DNA from: an uncultured Spirochaetaceae bacterium
GTDB lineage: Bacteria; Spirochaetota; Spirochaetia; Sphaerochaetales; Sphaerochaetaceae
Reading direction: 5' to 3'
Assembly (NCBI GenBank): GCA_944392935.1
Contig: CALXYI010000031.1
Span: 1 to 64,000 of the forward strand
DNA length: 64,000 nucleotides
In this document: positions 9,213 to 18,614 of the stretch, one piece after another
Layout of the letters: each line of letters starts with the position of its first letter
Numbering within the stretch: the first letter of the stretch is position 1
Translations under genes and position numbers: made by a program
The notes under the pieces: generated by a model
What the model was told of the DNA's origin: nothing
Databases searched by the model: none
What the model saw: only the letters and a program-made list of their open reading frames with translations

Positions 9213-9740
9213 ATGAAGAAGATAGTCATCGTGCTTGCGCTCGCTCTCGCCTTTGCCTCCATCCCTCTCTCTGCAGGGGATCATCATGATATATCGCTAT
9301 CGATAGGCCACAGCACATACAGATGGCCTGAGAAGGGCATAAGCTTCTCCTATGGGATCAATATAGGGCTCACAAGCCGCATGGAGCTGGATATCTGGGG
9401 AATCTCCGAGCTTGTCATGAAGCCCTTCGGCTCGAATATGCTCGGTGCTGAGCTGGCATTCGCCGTCATGGGACCGCGCTCAACGGCCTCGAAGGTTGCC
9501 GGAACAGGCATAAACACGCTCCTTTCCGTGGGAGGCTTCTACCGCACGGACAATAATGGAGCCGGCCCGATGCTATCGGTAACCCCGCTTACTGTCGGGA
9601 GCCCGATAACAGGCCGGCGTGAACGGCTGCTGAAGACCAGCGTAGGATATGACGCGGTCAACAGGGAAGTCGTCGTGGCATTCTCCCTGATAGCCCTTGA
9701 TTTCTATGTCAGGGGAAGCTACAGGGATTACATGTTCTGA
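9213..9740 (+). CDS. Exported protein of unknown function, beta-rich
   Basis: The family is not recognised. The 175-aa product has a signal peptide (residues 1-21, cut near LSAG) and a beta-rich, glycine-containing body ending in DYMF with a terminal phenylalanine. AGGAG lies 8 nt before ATG 9213. It is the last gene of the hydA operon; its TGA stop directly abuts the stop codon of convergent rpiB with no room for a terminator. Together with the preceding gene it may be an outer-membrane or periplasmic component; this is inference from composition only. Confidence 0.72.
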   Translation: MKKIVIVLALALAFASIPLSAGDHHDISLSIGHSTYRWPEKGISFSYGINIGLTSRMELDIWGISELVMKPFGSNMLGAELAFAVMGPRSTASKVAGTGINTLLSVGGFYRTDNNGAGPMLSVTPLTVGSPITGRRERLLKTSVGYDAVNREVVVAFSLIALDFYVRGSYRDYMF

Positions 9741-10190
9741 TCACTTTCCCTCAAGGGCCATCATCTTCTCGACCCTGCGGCCATGCCTTCCGCCCTCGAA
9801 CTGGGCATCGATGTAGGCGTCGAGTATATCCGTGACCGGCTCTGGATAATCGATGCGGCCTCCGAATGCGATGAAGTTCGCATTGTTGTGCTGCTTCGTC
9901 TTCTCCGCGGCGTACTTCGTCTGCGGCAGAGCGCATCTGATTCCCTTCATCTTGTTGGCGGAGATCGAGATCCCTATCCCCGTTCCGCAGAGGAGGACTC
10001 CGAACTCATATCCTCCCTTCCTGTATTCGATGACAGCCTCTTCGGCCTTGTCCGGATAATCCACGCTCTCTGCCTTATCCGTTCCAAGATATGTGACTGT
10101 GAAGCCTCTCGCCTCGAGATGCTTCATGACCTCTGCAGCAAGCTCCACTGCTCCATGGTCATTCGCAAGGACAACTTTCCTTTCGCTCAT
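9741..10190 (-). CDS. rpiB: Ribose-5-phosphate isomerase B
   Basis: A 149-aa RpiB/LacA-LacB family sugar-phosphate isomerase, interconverting ribose 5-phosphate and ribulose 5-phosphate in the pentose phosphate pathway. Motifs: ANDHGA at residues 9-14, DYPD at about 45, CGTGIGISISANK at about 68-80 (the active-site cysteine is in LLCGTG), and HNNANFIAFGGR. Length is normal. A purine-rich stretch (GGAGG about 10 nt upstream, AAGG adjacent to the start) precedes the ATG. Allose-6-phosphate isomerase activity is an alternative within the same family. Confidence 0.93.
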   Translation of the reverse strand: MSERKVVLANDHGAVELAAEVMKHLEARGFTVTYLGTDKAESVDYPDKAEEAVIEYRKGGYEFGVLLCGTGIGISISANKMKGIRCALPQTKYAAEKTKQHNNANFIAFGGRIDYPEPVTDILDAYIDAQFEGGRHGRRVEKMMALEGK

Positions 10191-10269
10191 CCTTCTTCAT
10201 CCTCCATAGGCTCAAGTCTACCATAGAGATGGGCCTTTTCACAGAAGGAAGCCTCCGGCCCTGGCTTCA

Positions 10270-10298
10270 TTGACCGCCTGAGGCTATTTACCTACCAT
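10270..10298 (+). promoter_or_regulatory. Predicted leaderless promoter of the NhaC gene
   Basis: TTGACC (10270-10275), 17 bp, TACCAT (10293-10298), then 7 nt to ATG 10306. No Shine-Dalgarno is present between the -10 box and the start codon, so the transcript is predicted to begin at or within a nucleotide of the ATG. Confidence 0.72.
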
Positions 10299-10305
10299 TT
10301 GCCCT

Positions 10306-11592
10306 ATGGAAACCGCGGCTCTCTCCGTATTCGCGCTGATCCTCATCGTCTTCCTTGCCCTGGGCCTGCCGATTGTATGGGTGCTTGCTGCGGGATATGC
10401 AGTATTCTTCCTCTATGCCCGCATGGCGGCAGGAATGGGTGTCCGGGAGATTCTCCGCGTATCATGGAGGGGGATATATGGGGCGAGGCACATACTGGAG
10501 GCCTTCGTCCTTATCGGCATGCTCACGGCTTCATGGCGTGCCTCCGGCACGATTCCCGCGATAATCCACTATGCCCTGCCGTTCATAGAGCCTGGATGGT
10601 TCCTTGGGGCGGTGTTCCTGATAAACTGCCTTGTGTCGTTCCTTACGGGTACATCATTCGGAACCGCCGCTACTGTGGGGGTCATCTGCATGGCACTGTC
10701 GTCAGCATCGGGAATGAGCGCCGTGCTTTCAGGCGGTGCCGTGCTTTCAGGGATATTCTTCGGCGACAGATGCTCCCCGGTATCCACAAGCGCCCTCCTC
10801 GTGGCGGATCTCACAGGGACGGATGTGTCAGGAAATATCCCGGGGATGATGAGGTCGGCTCTCGTTCCTTTCCTCGCCACGCTCCTTGCATATTCCCTCC
10901 TCAGCTCCCTCCCGCCGCATGCCGCCGCAGCCGCATCGCCGGATTCCCTTTTCTCCTTGGAGTTCCGCCTGGGGATCGTCCCTCTCATTCCGGCTTTCCT
11001 GATGCTTCTCCTCTGCCTGCTGCATCTTGGGACGAAGATGACGATGGCACTGAGCGTTGCCGCAGCCATCGCTGTCTGCATCCTATATGAGCGCATCCCT
11101 GTCCTGGCGCTGCCACGCATGCTCTTCATGGGATTCAGCGCCCGGACGGAGGAGCTGAAGCCCATCATCGATGGCGGTGGCATCATGTCGATGGCTGAAG
11201 TAGCGGCCATTGTCGCCATATCCTCATCGTATTCGGGGATATCCGCCTCAACCGGGATGCTCGAGGGTGTGAGGCGCCGCATCGCATCATCCTCGCTGCC
11301 TCACCGCGCCATCATCGCAGCGGTATCGGTCATCACCTCGATGATAGCCTGCAACCAGACGCTTGCGACGATGCTCACGCATCAGCTCTGCTCAGGGCTC
11401 CTGGAGGACAGGTGGGAGATGGCAATCACCCTTGAGAATACAGTGATAGTGATCTCTCCGCTTATCCCGTGGTCGATCGCGGGAAGCGTTCCCCTTGCGG
11501 TGATAGGCACCTCGCCCGCTGCCCTTGCCGCCGCATTCTACCTGTACCTTATCCCGATCTGGTGGATATCATGCGGGATGAGGAGGCATTGA
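10306..11592 (+). CDS. nhaC: NhaC family Na+/H+ antiporter
   Basis: An integral membrane protein of 428 aa with about 10-12 hydrophobic segments. The NhaC-type signatures are visible: a GTSFGTAATVGV segment near residue 113, and FFGDRCSPVSTSALLVADLTGTD near residue 150, which resembles the NhaC GDKMSPLSDTT region. The likely role is sodium or other cation/proton exchange, or amino-acid/Na+ exchange as in malate/lactate relatives. It is monocistronic, with a leaderless start; a longer frame in another register at 10299 is only a shadow. The substrate is uncertain. Confidence 0.85.
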   Translation: METAALSVFALILIVFLALGLPIVWVLAAGYAVFFLYARMAAGMGVREILRVSWRGIYGARHILEAFVLIGMLTASWRASGTIPAIIHYALPFIEPGWFLGAVFLINCLVSFLTGTSFGTAATVGVICMALSSASGMSAVLSGGAVLSGIFFGDRCSPVSTSALLVADLTGTDVSGNIPGMMRSALVPFLATLLAYSLLSSLPPHAAAAASPDSLFSLEFRLGIVPLIPAFLMLLLCLLHLGTKMTMALSVAAAIAVCILYERIPVLALPRMLFMGFSARTEELKPIIDGGGIMSMAEVAAIVAISSSYSGISASTGMLEGVRRRIASSSLPHRAIIAAVSVITSMIACNQTLATMLTHQLCSGLLEDRWEMAITLENTVIVISPLIPWSIAGSVPLAVIGTSPAALAAAFYLYLIPIWWISCGMRRH

Positions 11593-11600
11593 TGCCCTTC

Positions 11601-11629
11601 TGGCTTTATCCCGGCAAACGGGTTACCAT
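11601..11629 (+). promoter_or_regulatory. Predicted leaderless promoter of ppaC
   Basis: TACCAT (11624-11629) lies 6 nt before ATG 11636, the same -10 hexamer as at the NhaC gene. The -35 region at the 17-bp distance (TGGCTT, 11601-11606) is a weak match. No ribosome binding site is present. Confidence 0.55.
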
Positions 11630-11635
11630 ACTGCC

Positions 11636-13270
11636 ATGAAGGTCTATATTACAGGACACAGGAATCCGGATATGGATTCGGTATGCTCTGCATATGCATA
11701 TGCGGTGCTCAAGAACAGCGTGGATCCGGGGAATGAATATATACCGGTGATGCTCGGGACGGCGAACAGGAATACGAAGAAGGTGTTCAGGAATCTCGGC
11801 ATCGAGCTTCCCCAGCTTCTGCATGATGTGAGGACCCGTGCCGGTGAGGTGCAGAAGCGTCCGGTGACTTTCATAAGCTCGTCCGATCCCCTCTATATCC
11901 TGATGGATATCTTCTTCCGCCGCCGCCCGACAGTCGTGCCCGTACTCGATAACGGCGTCTACAGAGGGCTTCTGTCGGCAGATGACATAAATGCATTCTT
12001 CCTCAGGGAGAACAGGGGAGGCAACAGGCAGACATACCTGCTCTCCGAGGACAATATAGAGCGTGTCATAGAAGGCGAGTACATAAAGCGCGGCGATTCG
12101 GAGACGGTGCGTGCTCCTTACATGGTCGGTGCCATGGAGTACAATGTCTACATCTCCCGGCTCGACAGATGCCGCGAGCAGCCCGTGCTCGTCATCGGAT
12201 ACCGCAGGAAGCATCTGCTCTCTGCGATAGAGCGGCAGATACCTGGCATAGTGCTTACCGGTGTCACGGATCCAGGCAAGCTCGATATGGATTTCTCCTC
12301 GTATCATGGTTTCGTATATCTCTCATTCCTCGATACGGCGGAGACGCTGCGCCTGCTGCGGCTTTCCACGCCGGTTTCCGATATCCTCCCGGAGGATGAC
12401 AGCGATTCATCCATAGACAGCGATATGCTCTTCGATGATGCGAAGAAGCGGCTCCAGGAAAGCGACAGGCGTGGCCTTTCAGTGTTCCGCGATGGCATGT
12501 GGACAGGATTCGTCACCAGGAGATGCTTTCTGGATAAGCCGAGGCAGAAGATCATACTCGTCGATCACAATGAGGCAGAGCAGAGCGTGCAGGGAATAGA
12601 GGATGCGGAGATCCTGGAGATACTCGATCATCATCGCCTTGCAGCTCCCAGGATGCGCAGTCCCATCTATATCTGCTCCGAGCCCCTTGGCTCTACATGC
12701 ACCATAGTCTATGAGCAGTTCCGGAAATGGGGCGTGGATATAGATCCGCTGACGGCGAAGGTGCTCCTCTCGGGGCTTGTCGCCGATACCGTCATGCTCA
12801 AGAGCCCGACTTCGACAGAGTATGATGAGCATGTTGCCCGCCGTCTTGCCGAGATCAGCGGGGTGGAGGACTTCAATGCATTCTGCAGCGACCTCTTCTC
12901 TGACGAAACCTCCCTTGCCGAGCAGGATCCCAAGGCCGTCATCGAGAGCGACATGAAGAGCTATAGCGAAGGCGGCGTCAAGGTCGCGATAGGCCAGGTC
13001 GAGGTCATGAGCCTCGAGGAGGTGAAGGATATAGCGGAGAAGTACCTCAAGGCACTGGAGGAGGTGAAGGCAGCGCGTTCGCTCGACTGGTGCATGCTGC
13101 TGATCACGGACGTGCTTGCAGAGAGCTCAGTGCTGCTGATGACATCCTTCGATAAGGAGAGGAAGCTGCCGTATGAGAGGATCGCTCCCGGGTGCTATAG
13201 CCTTCCAGGAGTACTCTCAAGGAAGAAGCAGCTCCTGCCTGAGATCCTCAATGTGATATCAGAGGAGTAA
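11636..13270 (+). CDS. ppaC: Manganese-dependent inorganic pyrophosphatase with CBS and DRTGG domains
   Basis: A family II (DHH/DHHA2) soluble pyrophosphatase of 544 aa. The N-terminal metal ligands are in GHRNPDMDSV (residues 7-16); the DHH-type motif LDHHR is near residue 330, after VDHNE. Between them is a long regulatory insert: a CBS motif (about 74-125), a DRTGG-like domain (about 130-245) and a second CBS half. In characterised CBS-pyrophosphatases this insert binds adenine nucleotides and diadenosine polyphosphates to adjust activity. The C-terminal DHHA2 domain contains SLPGVLSRKKQ. The start is leaderless by prediction. It converges on rel with a 30-nt gap. Confidence 0.93.
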   Translation: MKVYITGHRNPDMDSVCSAYAYAVLKNSVDPGNEYIPVMLGTANRNTKKVFRNLGIELPQLLHDVRTRAGEVQKRPVTFISSSDPLYILMDIFFRRRPTVVPVLDNGVYRGLLSADDINAFFLRENRGGNRQTYLLSEDNIERVIEGEYIKRGDSETVRAPYMVGAMEYNVYISRLDRCREQPVLVIGYRRKHLLSAIERQIPGIVLTGVTDPGKLDMDFSSYHGFVYLSFLDTAETLRLLRLSTPVSDILPEDDSDSSIDSDMLFDDAKKRLQESDRRGLSVFRDGMWTGFVTRRCFLDKPRQKIILVDHNEAEQSVQGIEDAEILEILDHHRLAAPRMRSPIYICSEPLGSTCTIVYEQFRKWGVDIDPLTAKVLLSGLVADTVMLKSPTSTEYDEHVARRLAEISGVEDFNAFCSDLFSDETSLAEQDPKAVIESDMKSYSEGGVKVAIGQVEVMSLEEVKDIAEKYLKALEEVKAARSLDWCMLLITDVLAESSVLLMTSFDKERKLPYERIAPGCYSLPGVLSRKKQLLPEILNVISEE

Positions 13271-13300
13271 GCGCCATTTTCCGTGCGGCGGTGCGTGATA

Positions 13301-15337
13301 TCACACACCCTGGACCTTTATTATCGAAGGCACGGCCCTGATCGCAGCCGTTGTCTTCTTCATCGCCTCCTCGTTGTCAGCGCTTATCGTGAATGTTCCC
13401 ACCAGGCCCTCCGGAGCTACATCAAGCGCCCCCTGTATCAGGTGGCTGTTGTGCTTGCGCACAGCATTGTCTATCTCGCTGAAGAGCTCGGAGTTGAACT
13501 TCGCCACCACCGAGAAGCGGCGCACAAGCTCCTGGCTGTCCCATTCGACGGGGACTATCCTGTCCTCGGCTTCCGGCATGTTCGCAAGGTTCGGGCAGTC
13601 CTTGCGGTGTATGACATACCCGCGGCCGCGTGTTATATATGCAACGATCTCATCGCCATGCACAGGATTGCAGCATCTGGCGAAGTCGAAGAGGATGTTG
13701 CTGTTCTCCCCGATTATGACAGTGCCTTTCTTCTCATGCGATGTGAACCTGAGCCCCTGAAGCGTCGGGATGCGCTTCTTGGCGCTTTCCATTGCCTGCG
13801 CCTGGTTCTGCTGTTGCTGCTGCACAGCCTTCCTCTGTCCCTGCGGGGCGGCTATCGGCAGGTTCGTGGACTCGTTCTTGTTCAGCCAGGCCCTGATCTT
13901 CTTCCTCGCGGATGCCGTCTGGGCGTATTCAAGCCACTGCTGGTTCGGATGCGCGTTCGGGCTTGTCATTATCTCGACGATCTGCGTATTCCCGAGCGCC
14001 TTGTTCAGCGGGATTATAGAGCCATCCGCACGCGCTCCGGAGCAGTGGTTCCCGATCTCCGTATGGACCTTGTATGCGAAGTCGAGGGCAGTGGATCCTA
14101 CAGGAAGCTCGATGACATGCCCCTGCGGGGTGAAGACGACGATCGAATCCTTCAGCAGCTCGTTCTTGATCTCGTCCATGAAGTCCTCGCTCTGCGCGAT
14201 CTCCTTGGACCATGTCTTTATCTTCCTGATGATCTTCTGGTAGTTGATGGAATCGACAGTCTTCCAGATTCCCGACTCCGATCCTGAGGCGGCCTTGTAG
14301 GCCCAGTGGGCAGCGACACCTTCCTCTGCCGTCTTGTGCATCTCGAAGGTGCGGATCTGTATCTCGAGATGCCTGTTCTGCGGGCCGAGCACCGTCGTAT
14401 GGAGCGACTGGTAGTTGTTGGCCTTCGGCATCGCTATGTAGTCCTTGAAGCGTCCTTCGATAGGTATCCACATCGAATGGATGACGCCGAGTATCGTGTA
14501 GCATTCCACTGTCGTCTGGCATATCACGCGTATGCCCAGGATGTCATAGATCTCATCTATCTCCTTCTTCCTCTTCTTTATCTTCTGGTAGATGGAGTAG
14601 GCGTGCTTGACGCGTCCTGTTATCTCTATGTCCTTTATCCCTGCCTTGCCGCAGGCCTCGGCTATGGCCTTCGATACCTGCTTTATGTATGCGGTGTACT
14701 CTCCCTTCTTCTCAAGCAGGTAGCCGTTTATGTAGTCATACGATTCTGGTTTGAGCGCCTTGAGCGACAGATCCTCGAGCTCGCTCTTTATGGTCTGCAT
14801 TCCCAGGCTGTCGGCGATGGGGGCGAAGATATCAAGGCAGTCTTCCGCGAATGCCCTGCGCCTTTCGGGGGACAGCCCGCTTATGGTGCGCATGTTGTGC
14901 AGCTTGTCCGCGAGCTTTATGAGTATCACCCTGAGGTCCTTTGACATGGCGAAGAACATCTTCTTGATCGTCTCCGCTTCCTGGATCGACTTCTCATCGG
15001 TGATCCGTGATATCTTCGTTACGGCCTGCACCATCTCCCCGACCTCACGGCCGAAGTATGTGGCAAGCTCCTCCTCCGTTGTCTCCGTGTCCTCGAGCGT
15101 ATCATGCAGAAGCCCTGCGGAGACGGTATCGGCATCCATGCCGATCTGCATCAGTATCTCGGCGACTGCTATCGGGTGGGTGATGTATGGCTCTCCGGTC
15201 TTCCTCTTCTGGTCGCCGTGCCTCTTCGCAGCGAATACCGCTGCTGCCGCGATCTTGTCCTTGTCATCCTCGGAGTACCTGATGATCTTCTTGACGAATC
15301 TGTCTATCAGATCCTTATTCGGGAAATCTTCTGCCAT
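13301..15337 (-). CDS. rel: Bifunctional (p)ppGpp synthetase/hydrolase Rel
   Basis: A full-length RelA/SpoT homologue of 678 aa that makes and degrades the stringent-response alarmone. Order: HD hydrolase domain with THPIAVAEIL and LLHDTLEDTE (about 45-90), synthetase domain with YDILGIRVI and NYQSLHTTV (about 240-330), TGS domain (about 395-460, IVVFTPQG), a CC-containing RIS/zinc-finger segment (DFARCCNPV) and a C-terminal ACT domain. The hydrolase HD motif is intact, so it is likely bifunctional. It is the last gene of the minus-strand operon and its start overlaps the end of prmC by 23 nt. Confidence 0.96.
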   Translation of the reverse strand: MAEDFPNKDLIDRFVKKIIRYSEDDKDKIAAAAVFAAKRHGDQKRKTGEPYITHPIAVAEILMQIGMDADTVSAGLLHDTLEDTETTEEELATYFGREVGEMVQAVTKISRITDEKSIQEAETIKKMFFAMSKDLRVILIKLADKLHNMRTISGLSPERRRAFAEDCLDIFAPIADSLGMQTIKSELEDLSLKALKPESYDYINGYLLEKKGEYTAYIKQVSKAIAEACGKAGIKDIEITGRVKHAYSIYQKIKKRKKEIDEIYDILGIRVICQTTVECYTILGVIHSMWIPIEGRFKDYIAMPKANNYQSLHTTVLGPQNRHLEIQIRTFEMHKTAEEGVAAHWAYKAASGSESGIWKTVDSINYQKIIRKIKTWSKEIAQSEDFMDEIKNELLKDSIVVFTPQGHVIELPVGSTALDFAYKVHTEIGNHCSGARADGSIIPLNKALGNTQIVEIMTSPNAHPNQQWLEYAQTASARKKIRAWLNKNESTNLPIAAPQGQRKAVQQQQQNQAQAMESAKKRIPTLQGLRFTSHEKKGTVIIGENSNILFDFARCCNPVHGDEIVAYITRGRGYVIHRKDCPNLANMPEAEDRIVPVEWDSQELVRRFSVVAKFNSELFSEIDNAVRKHNSHLIQGALDVAPEGLVGTFTISADNEEAMKKTTAAIRAVPSIIKVQGV

Positions 15338-16139
15338 ATACCACCCGTTCCAGGCCTGCGAGATCCTTCAGGACCGTGATGCTGCCGAAGCCTGCCTTTC
15401 TGAGAAGAGTACCACACATTCCAGTCTGCCGATAGTCGCATTCAAGCATCAGGAAGCCTCCTGGAGACAGGTATGATGGAGCCTGGGCTATGATGCGGCG
15501 TATGATGCCGAGCCCGTCCTCGTCTCCGCCTATGAACGCAGCTTCCGGCTCGGCCTTCACATCCTTGTCCGTCTCCCTGTACCAGTCCTCCGTAAGATAC
15601 GGCGGATTGGAGGCTATTATATCGAATACGGATCCCTTCCATGGTTCAAGGAGATCCCCTTCCTTCCACACAGGATCGCTGCCGGTTATGCTTCTGTAGT
15701 TCTCCCTTGCAATGGCAAGGGCCGCAGGAGAGATGTCCGACATGGCGACGGGAAGGCCCAGCTCACAGGCAATGGAGGCGGCTATGGCACCGCTGCCTGT
15801 GCACAGGTCGAGTATCGCGGGTGATGTGAAGCATGCTGCCGCTTCCAGGGCTGCATCAACCAGAGTCTCCGTATCGGGACGCGGTATGAGGGTATCCTCC
15901 GTCACGCGGAAGGTATGGCCATGGAATTCCTTCTCGCCTGTCATGTAGGCCATGGGAATCCCTGAAAGCCTTCCTGCGAGAAGGGCGAATGCCTTCTCTG
16001 CAGCCTCATCCGCGATTTCCGTGCTGCTCTCTGTTATCTGGTGGATATCATCCAGCCCCGTTGCCATCCTTATGATGAGACGGGCATCCGTGGCTTCCGT
16101 ACGTTCCAGTAGCCTTCGTCTGAGATCGGAGAGCCTCAC
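15315..16139 (-). CDS. prmC: Release factor glutamine methyltransferase PrmC
   Basis: Methylates the glutamine of the GGQ loop in release factors RF1 and RF2. The 274-aa product has the N-terminal helical domain, the SAM loop [15 protein letters not shown] (about residue 115) and the diagnostic catalytic motif [10 protein letters not shown] (about 185-194). Its GTG start (16139) overlaps the prfA stop codon as GTGA, so enzyme and substrate are translationally coupled. Its 3' end overlaps rel by 23 nt. Confidence 0.95.
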   Translation of the reverse strand: MRLSDLRRRLLERTEATDARLIIRMATGLDDIHQITESSTEIADEAAEKAFALLAGRLSGIPMAYMTGEKEFHGHTFRVTEDTLIPRPDTETLVDAALEAAACFTSPAILDLCTGSGAIAASIACELGLPVAMSDISPAALAIARENYRSITGSDPVWKEGDLLEPWKGSVFDIIASNPPYLTEDWYRETDKDVKAEPEAAFIGGDEDGLGIIRRIIAQAPSYLSPGGFLMLECDYRQTGMCGTLLRKAGFGSITVLKDLAGLERVVYGRRFPE

Positions 16140-17206
16140 GCGTCCTTGAGCGCCTCCTCGCCGGCTGCCAGGCGCAGCGCATCTATGAGTTCGCCAAGCT
16201 CTCCTTCCATTATCGAGTCGAGCTTGTAGAGCGTGAGGTTTATGCGATGGTCCGTGACCCTGTTCTGCGGGAAGTTGTAGGTGCGTATGCGCTCTGAGCG
16301 GTCTCCGCTCCCTACCTGGCTGCGCCGGGCGTCGGCCCTTTCCTTCTGCTTCTTCGCCTCTTCCATCTCATAGAGCCTTGCCCTGAGCACCCTCAGAGCC
16401 TTCGCCCTGTTCTTTATCTGAGACTTCTCATCCTGGCATATGACGACAAGTCCTGTGGGGATATGCGTAAGGCGCACAGCTGAATCAGTGGTGTTGACGC
16501 ACTGGCCGCCGGGGCCTCCAGCCCTCATGACATCGACCCTGAGATCCTCAGGCCTTATCTCTATGTCGGTCTCCTCAGCCTCCGGAAGGACTGCCACCGT
16601 GATCGCGGATGTGTGTATCCGTCCCCCTGATTCGGTTTCAGGCACACGCTGCACGCGATGCACTCCGGACTCGAACCTGAGGTATCCGTATACATCCTTG
16701 CCGGATATGGAGAGGACTATCTCCTTGTAGCCTCCGATGCCTGTCTCGTTCGAGGACATTATCTCTATCTTCCAGCGCATCTTCTCCGCGTAGTGCGAGT
16801 ACATCCTGAAGATGTCGGCTGCGAAGAGCGCGGCCTCATCCCCGCCTGTTCCGGCCCTGATCTCCATGATTATGTTCTTGCCTTCCAGCGGATCGGGCGG
16901 GATCAGCAGGAGGCGGCATTCCTTCTCATAGCCGGCAAGCTTCTCCTCAAGCGAGGCAAGCTCCTCCTTCGCCATCTCGACAAGCTCGGCATCCTCCTCG
17001 CTGCGGATCATCTCCTTCGATTCCTCTATCTCCCTCTCCGCTTCCGACATCTCCTCGAGCTTGGAGACGACAGGCGCGAGATGGGAGCGCTCCTGCATCA
17101 ATGCCTTGTATAGCTTCATATCGTTCAGGGCCTCGCCTGCAAGCTTCCTGTCAAGCTCCTCCAGCTGTGTCCTGAACTGCGGCAGTCTGTCTGTTAATCC
17201 GGGCAT
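16136..17206 (-). CDS. prfA: Peptide chain release factor 1
   Basis: Class I release factor that recognises UAA and UAG and triggers peptide release. It is 356 aa, normal for RF1. The GGQ catalytic loop (GGPGGQCVN) is at about residues 228-236 and the [14 protein letters not shown] segment at about 300-313. GAAGGA lies about 7 nt before the ATG, and the gene follows sbcB by 13 nt. The prfA-prmC pairing is a widely conserved arrangement. Confidence 0.97.
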   Translation of the reverse strand: MPGLTDRLPQFRTQLEELDRKLAGEALNDMKLYKALMQERSHLAPVVSKLEEMSEAEREIEESKEMIRSEEDAELVEMAKEELASLEEKLAGYEKECRLLLIPPDPLEGKNIIMEIRAGTGGDEAALFAADIFRMYSHYAEKMRWKIEIMSSNETGIGGYKEIVLSISGKDVYGYLRFESGVHRVQRVPETESGGRIHTSAITVAVLPEAEETDIEIRPEDLRVDVMRAGGPGGQCVNTTDSAVRLTHIPTGLVVICQDEKSQIKNRAKALRVLRARLYEMEEAKKQKERADARRSQVGSGDRSERIRTYNFPQNRVTDHRINLTLYKLDSIMEGELGELIDALRLAAGEEALKDA

Positions 17207-17219
17207 GGCTATCCTTCTA

Positions 17220-18614
17220 TCACTTTATGACCTTATCGTGAAGCTCCCTGCCGTATGCTTCGAGCTTCAGCAGTATCTCCTTCTGATGGTAGTCGGTGTC
17301 GACGCTCTCTATCCTTTCCCGTATCGTCCTCATATAGAGCTCATATGACGGAGTGCCTTCGACGGGAGGGTTTATGAGGCGGAGAGCGCAGAAGTTCCTC
17401 CAGCTTTCCCTGTCCTTCGCGCTCAGCGTCTCAGGCCAGTTGCGCGCAACCTGCCTCCAGAGGAGCTTGTGGTACTTGTCATCCTCGAAGAGATGCTCGC
17501 CCTTCGAGAGCTTCTCCTCCGGCTTCATGGCCCTTATGCTGGCCATAACGCCCTTGTCATGGTCGGAAGGGAATGAGGAGTACATCGTGAGATCCGGATC
17601 CTGCGGGCCTTCCTCGAAAGGCTCCCTTGCCTTGAGTATCGATTCCCGGGACAGGACAGGCGAGGCTATTGCCTTGCTCGCCTTGTCCAGTATCTGCGCC
17701 CTCGTGAACCCGAGACGCTTCTCGCATCCGGGCGTAAGCACCGATATCGGGGCAATGAAAGGGGAACGGTTTATCATCAGCCGCATTATCCCATTGTCAT
17801 GATAGCTTCCCTCGGCGCTTTCCGGGATATCGAATGTGAGGTCGAAGCAGTAGAGCGCAGATGATTTCTCCGCCTCATAGAACAATGGCAGCAGGGGATG
17901 CGTGTTGCCGTTCTCTGAAACGAAGAGCGGGCATGTGTGCAGGAATGGGATATGGCCCAGCACGTTTATCGCAGCTGCTATCTCCCTCTTGGACCTGTGG
18001 TTCAGCGCCCATGAGAAGAGCTTGGGCTGCTTCTCCTTTATGAGCCTTGCCACATCGATCGTCGCCCGCACGTCGACAAGGGCATCATGAGCCCCTTCCT
18101 GCGATATCCCGTTCTCCTCGGTGAGGTCCGTCAGCCTGAAGGACCGCGTGTTGGTCTCGGGATTCCTCTTCTCGAATACGATTCCCTCCGGCCTCAGGTC
18201 GCAGGTGGCACGCACGAGGTTTATTATGTCCCATCTGGAGCACCTGTTGCGGTATTCGCGCTCAAAAGGATCGTATAGGTTCCTGTAGAGCGTCGTGCGT
18301 ATCACCTCATCATCGAAGTTGATGCTGTTGTATCCCACTACGATGGTATCGGGCTGCATGAACTCATCCCTCAGGGCCGCTATCATATCCGCCTCCCGCA
18401 TGCCTTTGCTCTGCACTATATCAGGGGTGATCCCCGTCACAAGGCATGAGTCGGGAGAGGGCAGGTAGTCAGGCGAGAGCCTGGAATACAGCACCGCAGG
18501 CTCCCCTACGATGCGGAGATCCATGTCGGTGCGTATGTATGCGGCCTGGGCGATCCTGTCATAATGCGGATTGAGGCCGAATGTCTCGAGGTCGTACCAG
18601 AGGAATGTCTTCAT
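17220..18614 (-). CDS. sbcB: Exodeoxyribonuclease I
   Basis: A 3'-5' single-strand DNA exonuclease used in mismatch repair and recombination. The 464-aa sequence starts with the DEDD exonuclease motif [13 protein letters not shown] (Asp/Glu metal ligands), followed by [11 protein letters not shown] and [11 protein letters not shown] (third motif with the conserved His/Asp). The SH3-like and C-terminal helical regions follow, matching the size of E. coli ExoI. Its ATG overlaps the upstream gene's stop by 4 nt (ATGA), so it belongs to the operon with the CoA-disulfide reductase. Confidence 0.93.
   Translation of the reverse strand: MKTFLWYDLETFGLNPHYDRIAQAAYIRTDMDLRIVGEPAVLYSRLSPDYLPSPDSCLVTGITPDIVQSKGMREADMIAALRDEFMQPDTIVVGYNSINFDDEVIRTTLYRNLYDPFEREYRNRCSRWDIINLVRATCDLRPEGIVFEKRNPETNTRSFRLTDLTEENGISQEGAHDALVDVRATIDVARLIKEKQPKLFSWALNHRSKREIAAAINVLGHIPFLHTCPLFVSENGNTHPLLPLFYEAEKSSALYCFDLTFDIPESAEGSYHDNGIMRLMINRSPFIAPISVLTPGCEKRLGFTRAQILDKASKAIASPVLSRESILKAREPFEEGPQDPDLTMYSSFPSDHDKGVMASIRAMKPEEKLSKGEHLFEDDKYHKLLWRQVARNWPETLSAKDRESWRNFCALRLINPPVEGTPSYELYMRTIRERIESVDTDYHQKEILLKLEAYGRELHDKVIK

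Noticed and set aside
13290-13309. 20-bp near-perfect palindrome GGTGCGTGATATCACACACC between ppaC and rel
   Set aside because: It includes the last codons of rel, has one mismatch pair and no T-run, so neither a terminator nor an operator can be supported from one occurrence.
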